Counted from the stretch's first letter, positions 40,882 through 51,639 are shown. The stretch is 64,000 nucleotides of DNA from Streptomyces thermodiastaticus (GCF_014656135.1 NZ_BNBV01000028.1:1-64000), one strand, 5' to 3'. Notes: generated by a model not told the origin, from the letters alone. A program made the numbers and translations.

Positions 40882-41604
40882 ATGCCGCGCATGACTGCGT
40901 CCGCCTCCGACGCGCTCCTGGACCCGTCGGCCGGTGGCCGGCGTCCGGCTGCGCCGTCCCTTCCGCACCCGGTCAAACCGAAACTGCGTGGCTGGCTGCA
41001 CCTGGGGATGTTCCCGGCCGTGCTCGTCGCGGGTCTGGTGCTCACCGCGCTCGCCGGGTCCGCCCGTGCACGGATCGCCTGCGCGGTCTACGTCCTGACC
41101 GCCTGCCTGCTCTTCGGCGTCAGCGCGCTCTACCACCGCGGCAGCTGGGGCCCGCGCCTGGGCGGCGTCCTGCGCCGCCTCGACCACGCCAACATCTTCC
41201 TGATCATCGCCGGCACCTACACCCCGCTGACGCTGCTGCTCCTGCCCGGCGCCAAGGGCCAGTGGCTGCTGTGGGGCATCTGGGCCGCGGCCGCCGCCGG
41301 CATCGTCTTCCGCGTCGTCTGGGTCGGCGCCCCGCGCTGGCTGTACACCCCGTGCTACATCGCCATGGGCTGGGCGGCGGTGTTCTTCCTGCCGGACTTC
41401 CTGCGCACCGGCGGCCTGACCGTCCTCGTCCTGGTGATCGTCGGCGGTCTGCTCTACAGCGCGGGCGGCGTCGTCTACGGCATCAAGCGCCCCAATCCCT
41501 CACCGCGCTGGTTCGGCTTCCACGAGGTCTTCCACTCCTTCACCCTGGCGGCGTTCGTCGTCCACTACGTGGGGATCTCGCTGGTGGCCTACCGGCATGC
41601 CTAG
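40882..41604 (+). CDS. trhA: TrhA/hemolysin III family membrane protein
   Basis: A 240-residue PAQR-type protein with seven membrane helices. It shows the hallmark SALYHRGSWGPR and HANIFLIIAGTYTPLTLLLL, then GIKRPNPSPRWFGFHEVFHS and a final helix HYVGISLVAYRHA; the conserved His in FHEVFHSF and HYVG and the Asp in RRLDHANI are predicted metal ligands. In other bacteria TrhA affects membrane fluidity; the haemolysin name is historical. The start is 40882 or ATG 40891, as no clear ribosome-binding site separates them. A palindrome lies just upstream and a TetR gene follows in the same direction. Confidence 0.88.
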   Translation: MPRMTASASDALLDPSAGGRRPAAPSLPHPVKPKLRGWLHLGMFPAVLVAGLVLTALAGSARARIACAVYVLTACLLFGVSALYHRGSWGPRLGGVLRRLDHANIFLIIAGTYTPLTLLLLPGAKGQWLLWGIWAAAAAGIVFRVVWVGAPRWLYTPCYIAMGWAAVFFLPDFLRTGGLTVLVLVIVGGLLYSAGGVVYGIKRPNPSPRWFGFHEVFHSFTLAAFVVHYVGISLVAYRHA

Positions 41605-41702
41605 GCTGCCGACCCGCACGCGGACGGCCCTGGCCGGTGACCTTGGGTTCACGGGGTCGTCCGCGCATGGCCGCCCGCCGGAAGATCGCCGACAATGAGC
41701 CC

Positions 41703-42335
41703 ATGACGGCCGCACGTTCCTCCCTCTCCCCCGCCGACCGGCCCGCGCTCGGCCTGCGGGAACGCAAGAAGATCCAGACCCGGGAGGCGATCCGCTCCGC
41801 GGCCTGGACGCTCATCCGGGAGCAGGGCTATCACGCCACGACGATCGGGCAGATAGCCGACCGGGCCGAGGTGTCGCCGTCGACCGTGTGCCGTTACTTT
41901 CCCGCCAAGGAGGACATCGTCCTCCCCGACACCGGCGGCTCCGCACCGGCTCACCAGGTGCGCGACCGGCCCGCCGGCGAACCCTTCACCGACTCCCTGC
42001 GCCGCGTCCTGTGCACGGCGCTCGGCCTGGGTGCCGACGACGACCCGGAGGCGGCGCGGATGCGGACCCGGCTGATGGCCCAGGTGCCCGCGGTCCGCTC
42101 CCGGATGCTGGAGATCATGGCGGCCGTCGGCCGCACGCTCTGCGGCACGATCGCCGAACGCACCGGCCGCCGCCGGGACGACCTGGAGGTGCGGGTATGG
42201 GCCATGTCCCTCGTCGGCGGTCTGATGGAGACCGCCCTGTACTGGGCCGAGCACGACCACGGCGACGACCTCACCGGCCTGGTCGACCGCGCCCTGGCCG
42301 CCCTGGAACAGGGTCTGCCGCCGGACATCGCCTGA
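41703..42335 (+). CDS. TetR family transcriptional regulator
   Basis: A 210-residue TetR repressor. The N-terminal helix-turn-helix (QTREAIRSAAWTLIREQGYH, TIGQIADRAEVSPSTVCRYF) is followed by a ligand-binding helical domain (LRRVLCTALGLGADDDPEAA, RVWAMSLVGGLMETALYWAE). ATG 41703 is the simplest start; ATG 41667 in frame would add 12 residues. It is downstream of trhA in the same direction (98 bases) and may control it through the 40833-40851 palindrome. Ligand unknown. Confidence 0.85.
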   Translation: MTAARSSLSPADRPALGLRERKKIQTREAIRSAAWTLIREQGYHATTIGQIADRAEVSPSTVCRYFPAKEDIVLPDTGGSAPAHQVRDRPAGEPFTDSLRRVLCTALGLGADDDPEAARMRTRLMAQVPAVRSRMLEIMAAVGRTLCGTIAERTGRRRDDLEVRVWAMSLVGGLMETALYWAEHDHGDDLTGLVDRALAALEQGLPPDIA

Positions 42336-42368
42336 GGCATCGGGGCCGGTGCGTGCCATGCTGGCCGG

Positions 42369-43100
42369 GTGAACGGTCCGGAGATCCACATCGAGTTCGC
42401 CCCCGCCCTGCATCTGTTCGTCGACCACACCCGGCGGCGCGGCGCCACACCCGTCGTGACCGACGGAGCCTCCTCCCTCGGGCATGTCGTGGAGTCCCTC
42501 GGCGTGCCGCTGACCGAGGTCGGCGGTCTGGCCGTGGACGGACGCGACGTCCCCGCCTCGCACGTCCCAAGGGCCGAGGAGCGGGTGCAGGTGCGCGCCG
42601 TCGAACGCCCCCAGCACGTGCCCGGGGCCCCGCTGCGCTTCCTGCTCGACGTGCACCTGGGAACCCTCGCCCGCCGGCTGCGGCTGCTCGGCGTGGACAC
42701 GGCCTATGAGTCCACGGACATCGGCGACGCGGCCCTCGCGGCCCGCTCGGCCGCCGAGAAGCGGGTGCTGCTCAGCCGCGACCGCGGTCTGCTGCGCCGC
42801 CGCGAACTGTGGGCGGGCGCCTTCGTCTACAGCACCCGCCCCGACGACCAGCTCCGCGACGTCCTCGACCGCTTCCGCCCCGAGCTGCGGCCCTGGACCC
42901 GCTGCAGCGCCTGCAACGGCCTGCTGCGGCAGGCCACCAAGGACGAGGTGGCCGACCAGCTGGAGCACGGCACCCGGCGCACCTACGACGTGTTCGCCCA
43001 GTGCCGCGAGTGCGGCCGCGCCTACTGGAAGGGCGCCCACCACGACCAGCTGCAGGCGATCGTGGACGAGGCGATGAGCATACGGGCGCAGCTGGGGTGA
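42369..43100 (+). CDS. Mut7-C RNase-domain protein with ubiquitin-like N terminus
   Basis: A 243-residue protein. The first about 85 residues resemble a MoaD/ThiS-like beta-grasp domain (VTDGASSLGHVVESLGVPLT). From about 90 it is a Mut7-C PIN-like domain (LRFLLDVHLGTLARRLRLLG, AALAARSAAEKRVLLSRDRG) with a C-terminal zinc ribbon (RCSACNGLL, AQCRECGRAYWKG). Mut7-C domains are predicted RNases (Asp in LLDVHLG, LSRDRG). The start is GTG 42369. It stands 33 bases after the TetR gene, possibly in the same transcript. Confidence 0.85.
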   Translation: MNGPEIHIEFAPALHLFVDHTRRRGATPVVTDGASSLGHVVESLGVPLTEVGGLAVDGRDVPASHVPRAEERVQVRAVERPQHVPGAPLRFLLDVHLGTLARRLRLLGVDTAYESTDIGDAALAARSAAEKRVLLSRDRGLLRRRELWAGAFVYSTRPDDQLRDVLDRFRPELRPWTRCSACNGLLRQATKDEVADQLEHGTRRTYDVFAQCRECGRAYWKGAHHDQLQAIVDEAMSIRAQLG

Positions 43101-43199
43101 GCCGCGGCAGCCCGGCCGGGACGGCGCGGCCGCGCGCCGCGCGTGCCATGGTGCGGCCGCGCGCCGTGGCGCCGCGGCGCGCCGCGTGGCCCGGCCGGC

Positions 43200-45233
<2,034 letters not shown>

Positions 45234-45308
45234 ACCCCCATCCTGCCTCACCCGTCCGGGCCGGGCACGGACCGTGACGGGACCGGACGGGCCCGGCTCT
45301 CGTCGTCA

Positions 45309-45372
45309 CCTCGCCGTGCCCGGGCTCCCTCGGCGTCTTCGCCTCGCCGTGCTCCGGCTCCCTCGGCGTCTC
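45309..45372. repeat. 33-bp tandem repeat and surrounding gene-free stretch
   Basis: CCTCGCCGTGC...CTCCCTCGGCGTCT occurs at 45309-45341 and 45342-45372, with a partial third copy after it. The 45234-45767 interval otherwise shows no supported gene; frames across it are shadows. Confidence 0.6.
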
Positions 45373-45558
45373 ACCGTGCCCAGGGATGTGCGCATCACCG
45401 GTGATCACCGCCCGTCGCCCTCGTCCGCCGGCCTGTGCGGGGGAGCGCGGATGAGCCTGGAGGAAGGCCGGCGGGCCGGGCGTCCGGGCGGCTGGGCGCG
45501 GACGCCGGTCCCGCGAGGTGACGGGCGGAGTACGCCTGGGAGGCTGCCCACGGGCGTG

Positions 45559-45600
45559 CGGGCGCAGCCCGACGAGGCCCGTGGCCCCGGGCTGCGCCCG
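45559..45600 (-). terminator. Possible terminator after the mca unit
   Basis: Perfect 12-bp stem CGGGCGCAGCCC (45559-45570) and GGGCTGCGCCCG (45589-45600) with an 18-base loop, about 170 bases after the stop of the small membrane protein gene that follows mca. Confidence 0.4.
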
Positions 45601-45767
45601 GCGGCGCGGAACCGCGGGCCCGTAGCGGGCGGCCGGAACTCGCCGGGACGGCCACCGCCGCCTGAGGAAGGGTGGCCGGCAGCCCCCGGCGTCACCGGCC
45701 GGGTGCCGGTGGGGACGGCCGCCCTGCAGGGCGGGCCGTCCTGCGCGAGCGGAGCCCAGCCCCTGGC

Positions 45768-46016
45768 TCAGCCCTTGGACGGCTGGGCGGCGCCGCCGCT
45801 TCGCGGCTCAGGGTCCGTCTCGGACTCCTGGGACTCCTTGAAGTCGATGCGGCCCATGTGCCGGTTCATGGACTTCATCAGGCCCCACACCGCCAGGGCC
45901 AGCACCGCGAAGACGATGAAGCCGAGGATGCCGGGGGTGACCTTTTTCTCGTCGACGTCGGCCAGAGTCACCAGCTGGGTCATGGCCAGGCTCGCGCTTG
46001 CGCTCATGTCAGGCAT
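45768..46016 (-). CDS. Small membrane protein downstream of mca
   Basis: An 82-residue protein with one helix (PGILGFIVFAVLALAVWGLM) and a polar Ser/Glu-rich tail (IDFKESQESETDPEPRSG). Starts at 46016 (MPDMSASAS) or 46007. It begins 6 bases after the mca stop, so it is co-transcribed with it. Conserved next to mca in streptomycetes in my experience; function unknown. Confidence 0.7.
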   Translation of the reverse strand: MPDMSASASLAMTQLVTLADVDEKKVTPGILGFIVFAVLALAVWGLMKSMNRHMGRIDFKESQESETDPEPRSGGAAQPSKG

Positions 46017-46022
46017 TGTCCC

Positions 46023-46901
46023 TCAGCGCCAGCGGATGCCCGCAAAGAGGTCGTCCTCCGGCAGCGAGGTGTCGACGAGGGACTTGGCCAGCTCGTACTC
46101 CTCGGTCGGCCAGACCTCCTTCTGGATCTCCATCGGCACACGGAACCAGCCACCGTCGGGGTCGATCTGCGTGGCGTGGGCGAGCAGCGCCTTGTCGCGG
46201 ATCTCGAAGAAGTCGGCGCAGGGGATGTGCGTGGTCAGGTTGCGCTCCGTGCGGCCGGACTTCTTCCAGCGCTCGAGCCACTCGCCGTAGGGCGACTCCA
46301 GGCCGCGGTCGATCATCGCCTGGTGCAGCGCCTCGGTGCGGGGACGGTTGAAGCCCTGGTTGTAGTACAGCTTCAGCGGCTGGTACACCGGCCCGTAGGT
46401 GTCCTCCGGGTACTTCTCGGCGTCCGCCGCACCGTCGAACGCCACCATCGTGATCTTGTGGGTCATGATGTGGTCGGGGTGCGGGTAGCCGCCGTTCTCG
46501 TCGTAGGTGGTGATCACCTGCGGGCGGAAGGAGCGGATCCGGCGCACCAGCTCGCCGGCCGCCTTGTCGACGTCCTCCAGGGCGAAGCAGCCCTCCGGCA
46601 GCGGCGGCAGCGGGTCGCCCTCGGGCAGGCCGGAGTCGACGAAGCCGAGCCAGTCCTGCTTCACGCCGAGGATCTGACGGGCCTCCTCCATCTCCTTGCG
46701 GCGCACCGCGTGGATGTTCTCCTCGATGTACCTGTCGCCCTGGAGCTTGGGGTTGAGGATGGAGCCGCGCTCTCCGCCCGTGCAGGTCACGACCAGCACG
46801 TCCACCCCCTCGGACACGTACTTCGCCATGGTGGCCGCGCCCTTGCTCGACTCGTCGTCGGGGTGCGCGTGCACGGCCATCAGTCGCAGCTGCTCAGTCA
46901 A
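46023..46901 (-). CDS. mca: Mycothiol S-conjugate amidase
   Basis: A 292-residue zinc hydrolase of the LmbE family that cleaves mycothiol S-conjugates of toxins, releasing a mercapturic acid and GlcN-Ins. Metal-binding VHAHPDDESSKG (His13, Asp16) and the GGYPHPDHIMTH His motif are present, as are CTGGERGSILNP and ITTYDENGGYPHPD. Length and C-terminal DLFAGIRWR match Mca rather than the deacetylase MshB. A mycothiol enzyme confirms an actinobacterial host. It is divergent from the DUF4307 gene. Confidence 0.93.
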   Translation of the reverse strand: MTEQLRLMAVHAHPDDESSKGAATMAKYVSEGVDVLVVTCTGGERGSILNPKLQGDRYIEENIHAVRRKEMEEARQILGVKQDWLGFVDSGLPEGDPLPPLPEGCFALEDVDKAAGELVRRIRSFRPQVITTYDENGGYPHPDHIMTHKITMVAFDGAADAEKYPEDTYGPVYQPLKLYYNQGFNRPRTEALHQAMIDRGLESPYGEWLERWKKSGRTERNLTTHIPCADFFEIRDKALLAHATQIDPDGGWFRVPMEIQKEVWPTEEYELAKSLVDTSLPEDDLFAGIRWR

Positions 46902-47103
46902 GGCTCATCCTCATCGGTCAAGTCGGTGCCCGTCGGTCAGGCGGGCATCAGCGGTGCCGTCCTGGTGCCTCGTCTCTCCGGGGCGGCGGTGGAGCGGCGG
47001 GCTGGGGCTTCTATAGTGACCGAATCGGAGGGCGAATCATTCCGGAGTACCCCTTCCGGGAGCCCCGCGGGACACGCGTCCCGCACCGGCCGAGAGGACG
47101 ATC

Positions 47104-47502
47104 ATGAGTACGGTGAGCACCCGGCTCCCCGAGGGCCGCTACGGCCGCTCCACGGACGAGCGTGCCGACCACAAACTCAAGATCGCCGCCGTCGTCCTGG
47201 GTGCGGTCCTGCTGGCCCTGGTCGGCTATCTCGCCTGGGAACACGTCGGCCAGAGCAAGATCAGCGCGCAGGTCGTCTCGTTCCAGACCTCCGACGACGC
47301 GGTGCGGATCCATCTGGAGGTCCACAAGGACGCCGACGCCCACGGCTACTGCACGCTGCGCTCGCGGGCGGCCGACGGGACCGAGGTGGGCCGGGCGGAC
47401 TTCCACTTCGACGAGCACGCCACGCGGATCGACCGGACCGTCACCCTGCGTACGACGTCCCGGGGGACCACCGGGGAGCTGCTCGGCTGCCACGCCGACT
47501 GA
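47104..47502 (+). CDS. DUF4307 membrane protein
   Basis: A 132-residue protein: a short cytoplasmic start (RLPEGRYGRSTDERADHKLK), one membrane helix (IAAVVLGAVLLALVGYLAWE), then an extracellular beta domain (AQVVSFQTSDDAVRIHLEVH, DAHGYCTLRSRAADGTEVGR, TTGELLGCHAD) with two Cys. This matches DUF4307, which regularly lies between mca and greA. GAGAGGACG upstream is the ribosome-binding site; TATAGT at 47012-47017 is a likely -10 element. Function unknown. Confidence 0.88.
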   Translation: MSTVSTRLPEGRYGRSTDERADHKLKIAAVVLGAVLLALVGYLAWEHVGQSKISAQVVSFQTSDDAVRIHLEVHKDADAHGYCTLRSRAADGTEVGRADFHFDEHATRIDRTVTLRTTSRGTTGELLGCHAD

Positions 47503-47706
47503 CCGGCCGGCCGGCGCGCCGCACGACAGGACGGTCCCGCCAGTCGAATATGGGGCCGCTGACCTGCGTCGACGCCGTTCCGACGGCCCTGTGTCCTCCC
47601 TCTTGCCGCAGTCAATTGTTAGGCTCGTGGTTTCGCCCATCCCTGAGGGAACATTCTTCATGGGTAGGGCGAAGCTTGGAATTCCCAGAAGCGACGAGGA
47701 GCACCT

Positions 47707-48207
47707 GTGACCCAGACCAGCGAGAACGTCACCTGGCTGACCCAGGAGGCGTACAACAAGCTCAAGGAGGAGCTTGAGTACCTTACTGGTCCTGCGCGCA
47801 CGGAGATCGCCGCCAAGATCGCGGCCGCGCGCGAGGAGGGCGACCTGCGCGAGAACGGCGGGTACCACGCGGCCAAGGAGGAGCAGGGCAAGCAAGAGCT
47901 CCGCGTGCGCCAGCTGACCCAGCTCCTCGAGAACGCGAAGGTCGGCGAGGCCCCGGCCTCCGCGGACGGCACGGTCTCCCCCGGCATGGTCGTCACGGTC
48001 GCCTTCGACGGCGACGAGGACGACACGCTGACCTTCCTGCTGGCCTCCCGCGAGTACGCCAGCGACGACGTCGAGACGTACTCGCCGCAGTCGCCGCTGG
48101 GCTCCGGGGTGCTCGGCCGCAAGGTGGGCGAGGACGCGGAGTACGAGCTGCCGAACGGCAAGAAGGCCTCGGTGCGCATCCTCAAGGCGGAGCCGTACAC
48201 GGGCTGA
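47707..48207 (+). CDS. greA: Transcription elongation factor GreA
   Basis: A 166-residue RNA polymerase secondary-channel factor that rescues backtracked complexes. The N-terminal coiled coil has the acidic tip (EEGDLREN, GGYHAAKEEQ); the C-terminal FKBP-like part ends YELPNGKKASVRILKAEPYT. It starts with GTG 47707, preceded by GAGGAG at 47696-47701. The leader includes CCCTGAGGG and a GCCCAT/ATGGGT pairing around 47635-47677, so mRNA structure is possible. It follows the DUF4307 gene by about 200 bases and is the usual neighbour of mca. Confidence 0.95.
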   Translation: MTQTSENVTWLTQEAYNKLKEELEYLTGPARTEIAAKIAAAREEGDLRENGGYHAAKEEQGKQELRVRQLTQLLENAKVGEAPASADGTVSPGMVVTVAFDGDEDDTLTFLLASREYASDDVETYSPQSPLGSGVLGRKVGEDAEYELPNGKKASVRILKAEPYTG

Positions 48208-48400
48208 GGCACGCGGGCCGCGTCCCGTCTGCCGCCGCCGGTCCCGCCGGCTTCTTCTTCCACGAGGCCTCCGGCCGCCCGTCCACGGCGCGCCGGGGGC
48301 CTCGTCGTGCTGTCCGCCCGCCCGGCGCCCCCGCCCGGGCCGGCCGGGGGCCGGCCTCGGCCGGCGGCCCGGCGGTGCCCGCGGACCAGGACCAGGACCT

Positions 48401-48456
48401 TCTTCCCCTGCGGCTGTGCCGCCGGTCAGTCTTCCCCGCGGCTGTGCCGCCGGTCA
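48401..48456. repeat. Tandem duplication at the 3' end of ilvA
   Basis: A unit containing GCGGCTGTGCCGCCGGTCAG occurs at 48410-48429 and again, with flanking TTCCCC, at 48438-48457, the second covering the ilvA stop codon. The two units are about 28 bases apart with one indel. Confidence 0.75.
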
Positions 48457-49683
48457 GTCGAGCACCGTGTGTCCCGCGTCCCGCAGCGCCCGGACGACCT
48501 CGGCGCAGTGGTCCGGTCCCTTGGTCTCCAGGTGCAGCTCCACCTCCGCCTCGGTGAGGCCGAGCCGCGGGTCGGTGCGGGCGTGGCTGACGTCGAGGAC
48601 GTTGGCGTCGGCCGCCGAGACCACGCCGAGCAGCGTGGCCAGCGCGCCCGGCCGGTCGGTCAGGCGCAGCCGTACGGCCAGGTAGCGGCCCTGCGCGGCC
48701 ATGCCGTGCCGCAGCACCCGCTGCAGCAGCACGGGATCGACGTTGCCCCCGGACAGCACGGCCACCGCCGGTCCGCGGACGGTACACCGTCCGCCCAGCA
48801 GCGCGGCGACCGGGGCGGCGCCGGCCGGTTCCACCACCAGCTTGGCCCGCTCCAGGCACAGCAGCAGCGCCGCGGACAGCTCGTCCTCGCCGACCGTGCA
48901 CACCTCGTCCACCAGGTCGCGGACGATCCCGAACGGCACGTCGCCGGGCCGGCCGACCCGGATGCCGTCGGCCATGGTCGTCGGACGGTCGATCACCACC
49001 GGCCGCCCGGAGGCCAGCGACGGCGGATACGCCGCGGAACCGTCCGCCTGCACACCGACGATCCGCACCTCGGGCCGCAGCGACTTCACCGCGACCGCGA
49101 TGCCGGCCGCCAGCCCGCCGCCGCCCACCCCGACGACGACGGTGCCCACCTCGGGGCACTGCTCCAGGATCTCCAGCCCGACGGTGCCCTGTCCGGCGAT
49201 GATGTCCGGGTGGTCGAAGGGGTGGATGAACACGGCACCGGTCTGGGCCGCGTACTCCTGGGCGGCGGCCAGCGTCTCGTCGACCACCTGGCCGTGCAGC
49301 CGCACCTCGGCGCCGTAGTCCCGGGTCGCGCCGATCTTCGGCAGCGGCGCGCCCTTCGGCATGAACACGGTGGCGTGCACCCCGAGCAGCGACGCCGCCA
49401 GCGCGACGCCCTGCGCGTGGTTGCCCGCGCTGGCCGCCACGACCCCGGCCGCCCGCTCCTCCGGCAGCAGCCCGGCGATGCGGACGTAGGCGCCGCGCAG
49501 CTTGAACGATCCGGTCCGCTGCAGGTTCTCGCACTTGAGGTGCACCGGGACACCCGCCAGCCGGGACAGGTGCCTGCTGCCTTCCATCGGGGTGACCCGG
49601 GCCACGCCCGACAGCATCTTCTGGGCGCCGCGTACGTCGTCCAGGGTGACGGGCGACTGGGGGCCGGACGTGCCGTAGTTCAT
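48454..49683 (-). CDS. ilvA: Threonine ammonia-lyase
   Basis: A 409-residue PLP enzyme converting threonine to 2-oxobutanoate for isoleucine synthesis. PLP lysine in NLQRTGSFKLRGAYVRI, the SAGNHAQGVALA substrate loop, the GGGGLAAGIAVAVKSL glycine loop binding phosphate, and one C-terminal ACT-like domain (about 325-409, RLTDRPGALATLLGVVSAAD). The single regulatory domain is of the short IlvA type. The start is ATG 49683. Its stop lies inside a short tandem duplication. It is divergent from the MarR gene. Confidence 0.93.
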   Translation of the reverse strand: MNYGTSGPQSPVTLDDVRGAQKMLSGVARVTPMEGSRHLSRLAGVPVHLKCENLQRTGSFKLRGAYVRIAGLLPEERAAGVVAASAGNHAQGVALAASLLGVHATVFMPKGAPLPKIGATRDYGAEVRLHGQVVDETLAAAQEYAAQTGAVFIHPFDHPDIIAGQGTVGLEILEQCPEVGTVVVGVGGGGLAAGIAVAVKSLRPEVRIVGVQADGSAAYPPSLASGRPVVIDRPTTMADGIRVGRPGDVPFGIVRDLVDEVCTVGEDELSAALLLCLERAKLVVEPAGAAPVAALLGGRCTVRGPAVAVLSGGNVDPVLLQRVLRHGMAAQGRYLAVRLRLTDRPGALATLLGVVSAADANVLDVSHARTDPRLGLTEAEVELHLETKGPDHCAEVVRALRDAGHTVLD

Positions 49684-49826
49684 GTCTCCAGTCTCGCAGT
49701 TGCCTATCTCACCGGCCGGGTGCGGCCGTCCGGGAGGACGGGATCGCGCAGCGCCGGTACCGTCCGCGGCCGGGCCGCGTACTCTGTCCCCCAACCCGAC
49801 AGCCGCGCAGAAGTGAGCCACCGGCC

Positions 49827-50462
49827 ATGCCCACAACACCAGACATGTCGATGGACATGACGACCGAAGGTGACCCCGGTCTTCTCGACACCCTGCAGCA
49901 CGAGGTCGCGGTGTTCGCCCGCCGTGCGGAACAGACCCGGCTCGGCGGCGTCGGCCAGGTGCGCAACTCCATGGACCGCGCCGCCTACCTTCTGCTCCAC
50001 CGGCTCGACCGGGAAGGCCCGATGGGCGTCAAGGCGCTCGCGGCCGGCATGGGCATCGACTCCTCCACGGTCACCCGACAGGTGGCTCCGCTGGTCGACT
50101 CCGGATTGGTCACGCGCACCTCCCACCCCGAGGACGGGCGGGCCGTGGTGCTGCAGCTGTCGCCGCGCGGGCTGTCCCGCCTGAAGGAGGTGCGTTCCTC
50201 CCGGCGCGCCCTGATGGCCGAGCTGACCCGGGACTGGACGCAGGAGGAGCGCGAGACCTTCTGCTCCCTGCTGACCCGCTTCAACCACGCCCTCTCCGCG
50301 CGTCAGAGCGCCCAGAGCGGCACCGTCCCGCAGCCGGGGACGGCGGGCGGCAACAGAGCGAAGGGCCAGGGCGCGCCGTCGGGACCGGGCGATGCGAAGG
50401 GACCGGGCACACCGCCGGGACCGGGCACACCGCCGGGACCGGACGCCGCACCGGCGTCCTGA
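49827..50462 (+). CDS. MarR family regulator with Pro/Gly-rich tail
   Basis: A 211-residue protein. Residues 20-155 are a MarR winged-helix domain (ALAAGMGIDSSTVTRQVAPL, VTRTSHPEDGRAVVLQLSPR) with long flanking helices. The last about 45 residues are a disordered Gly/Pro/Thr tail of GPGTPPGPG-type repeats (about 50385-50450). Regulator of unknown ligand; it is divergent from ilvA (143 bases between starts), so ilvA or another local gene may be a target. Start ATG 49827; ATGs at residues 7 and 9 are alternatives. Confidence 0.85.
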   Translation: MPTTPDMSMDMTTEGDPGLLDTLQHEVAVFARRAEQTRLGGVGQVRNSMDRAAYLLLHRLDREGPMGVKALAAGMGIDSSTVTRQVAPLVDSGLVTRTSHPEDGRAVVLQLSPRGLSRLKEVRSSRRALMAELTRDWTQEERETFCSLLTRFNHALSARQSAQSGTVPQPGTAGGNRAKGQGAPSGPGDAKGPGTPPGPGTPPGPDAAPAS

Positions 50463-50651
50463 CGCTCCGTGCCCCTGCCGCGCCCGTGCCGTCGCACCGC
50501 GTGCGCCGTCCGGGGCAGGAGCCGCCTGCGCGGCTCTTGACCGGCGGGGCACGCCTGGCCTGATATGAGACCCGGACCCCTGGCCCGCGGACCGACGTCC
50601 GCCGGCCTGCCAGGTCCGGGTTTCTCATGATCGCCCTGGGCGGGAGGCGCG

Positions 50652-51155
50652 GTGCGGGAACGGCAGGCGCCCCACGGCACGCACCGCGACCGGGAGTTCG
50701 AGGCGTTCGTCGCGGGCGCGGCCGGCCGGCTGCTGCACACCGCGACCCTGCTGACAGCGGAGGACCCGCAGCACAATCCGGGCGCGTGCCGCCTGCTGAC
50801 CCTGGCGCTCGCGGAGACGTACGCCGGCTGGGACCGGCTGCGCGGCGACGACCCCTATGACCGTACCCGCCAGTGCCTGGCCGGCCGCTTCGCCCGCGAG
50901 GCCTGGCACCGGTACGGCCCGCTGGGCCGCACCCGCCGCCGTCCGCCCGGTGTGCTGGCCGCCCTCGCCCCGCACGAACGCCTCGTCCTGGTGCTGCGGC
51001 TCCACGAGGGCGTCGCCGAGGAACAGACGGCGGCCCTGCTCGGGCTGCCGGCCGAACGCGTCCGTGTGCTGTGCGACCGCGCGGTCTCCCGGCTCACCCA
51101 CCCTGCCCGGCGGCCCGCTGCGGCCGTGGGCGGATCCGGGGCGGTCGCTTCGTGA
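50652..51155 (+). CDS. Sigma-factor-like helix-turn-helix protein
   Basis: A 167-residue protein with an ECF-sigma-like layout: an N-terminal helical region (FEAFVAGAAGRLLHTATLLT, LLTLALAETYAGWDRLRGDD) and a region-4-like end (LAPHERLVLVLRLHEGVAEE, QTAALLGLPAERVRVLCDRA). It is shorter than most SigE-subfamily proteins and region 2 lacks the usual promoter-melting aromatic motif, so it may not be a complete sigma factor. GTG 50652 has GGGAGG at 50642-50647. The small membrane protein 63 bases downstream is a possible partner. Confidence 0.7.
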   Translation: MRERQAPHGTHRDREFEAFVAGAAGRLLHTATLLTAEDPQHNPGACRLLTLALAETYAGWDRLRGDDPYDRTRQCLAGRFAREAWHRYGPLGRTRRRPPGVLAALAPHERLVLVLRLHEGVAEEQTAALLGLPAERVRVLCDRAVSRLTHPARRPAAAVGGSGAVAS

Positions 51156-51218
51156 CCGGCGCGCGGCGGCCGCGAGCGGGCGGTGGGAGGCAGAGGCGGG
51201 CGTGAGGGGGAGGCCGGC

Positions 51219-51467
51219 ATGAACCGGGCGGAGCAGGAGGCGGCCGCACGGCGGATCCTGGCGCAGGACCCGCCGCCGGTACCGGCCGGGCTGTACGCCG
51301 ACGCGCTGCGCCGCGGCACCCGCATGCTGCGCCGCCGCACACTGGCCCGGCGCGCCCTGTGGCTGCTGCTGCTCGCCGCGGCCGTCGCCTTCACCGTGTG
51401 GGCACTGACGGTACGGCCCTGGGTGCAGCCGCCGTCGCAGACGACTCCGCCGGTGACGGGGTGGTGA
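51219..51467 (+). CDS. Small single-pass membrane protein next to the sigma-like gene
   Basis: An 82-residue protein: a cytoplasmic helix (AEQEAAARRILAQDPPPVPA, GLYADALRRGTRMLRRR), one membrane helix (ALWLLLLAAAVAFTVWALTV) and a short Pro-rich outer tail. GGGGGAGG upstream supports ATG 51219. It could restrain the sigma-like protein, although no zinc anti-sigma motif (HxxxCxxC) is present. A fragment of a paralogue lies at 52173-52265. Confidence 0.7.
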   Translation: MNRAEQEAAARRILAQDPPPVPAGLYADALRRGTRMLRRRTLARRALWLLLLAAAVAFTVWALTVRPWVQPPSQTTPPVTGW

Positions 51468-51639
51468 GGGGAACGCCGGTGAGCGCACCGGACATGGGGG
51501 GCTGCTCTGCTGCGCCGCGCGGTCGCGAGGCCGGCCCCGGGCCACGCATCACGAGGCAGGCGCGGGCGGCGGGCCGCGAGCCGTCGGAGAAGCGCACCGA
51601 AGGCCGCGACCGCAAAGAGGCGCGGGCGGAAGAACGGGT

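Noticed and set aside
40882..41604. Virulence haemolysin
   Set aside because: Hemolysin III is a historical name; PAQR/TrhA proteins are mostly membrane-homeostasis factors and the context shows no virulence genes.
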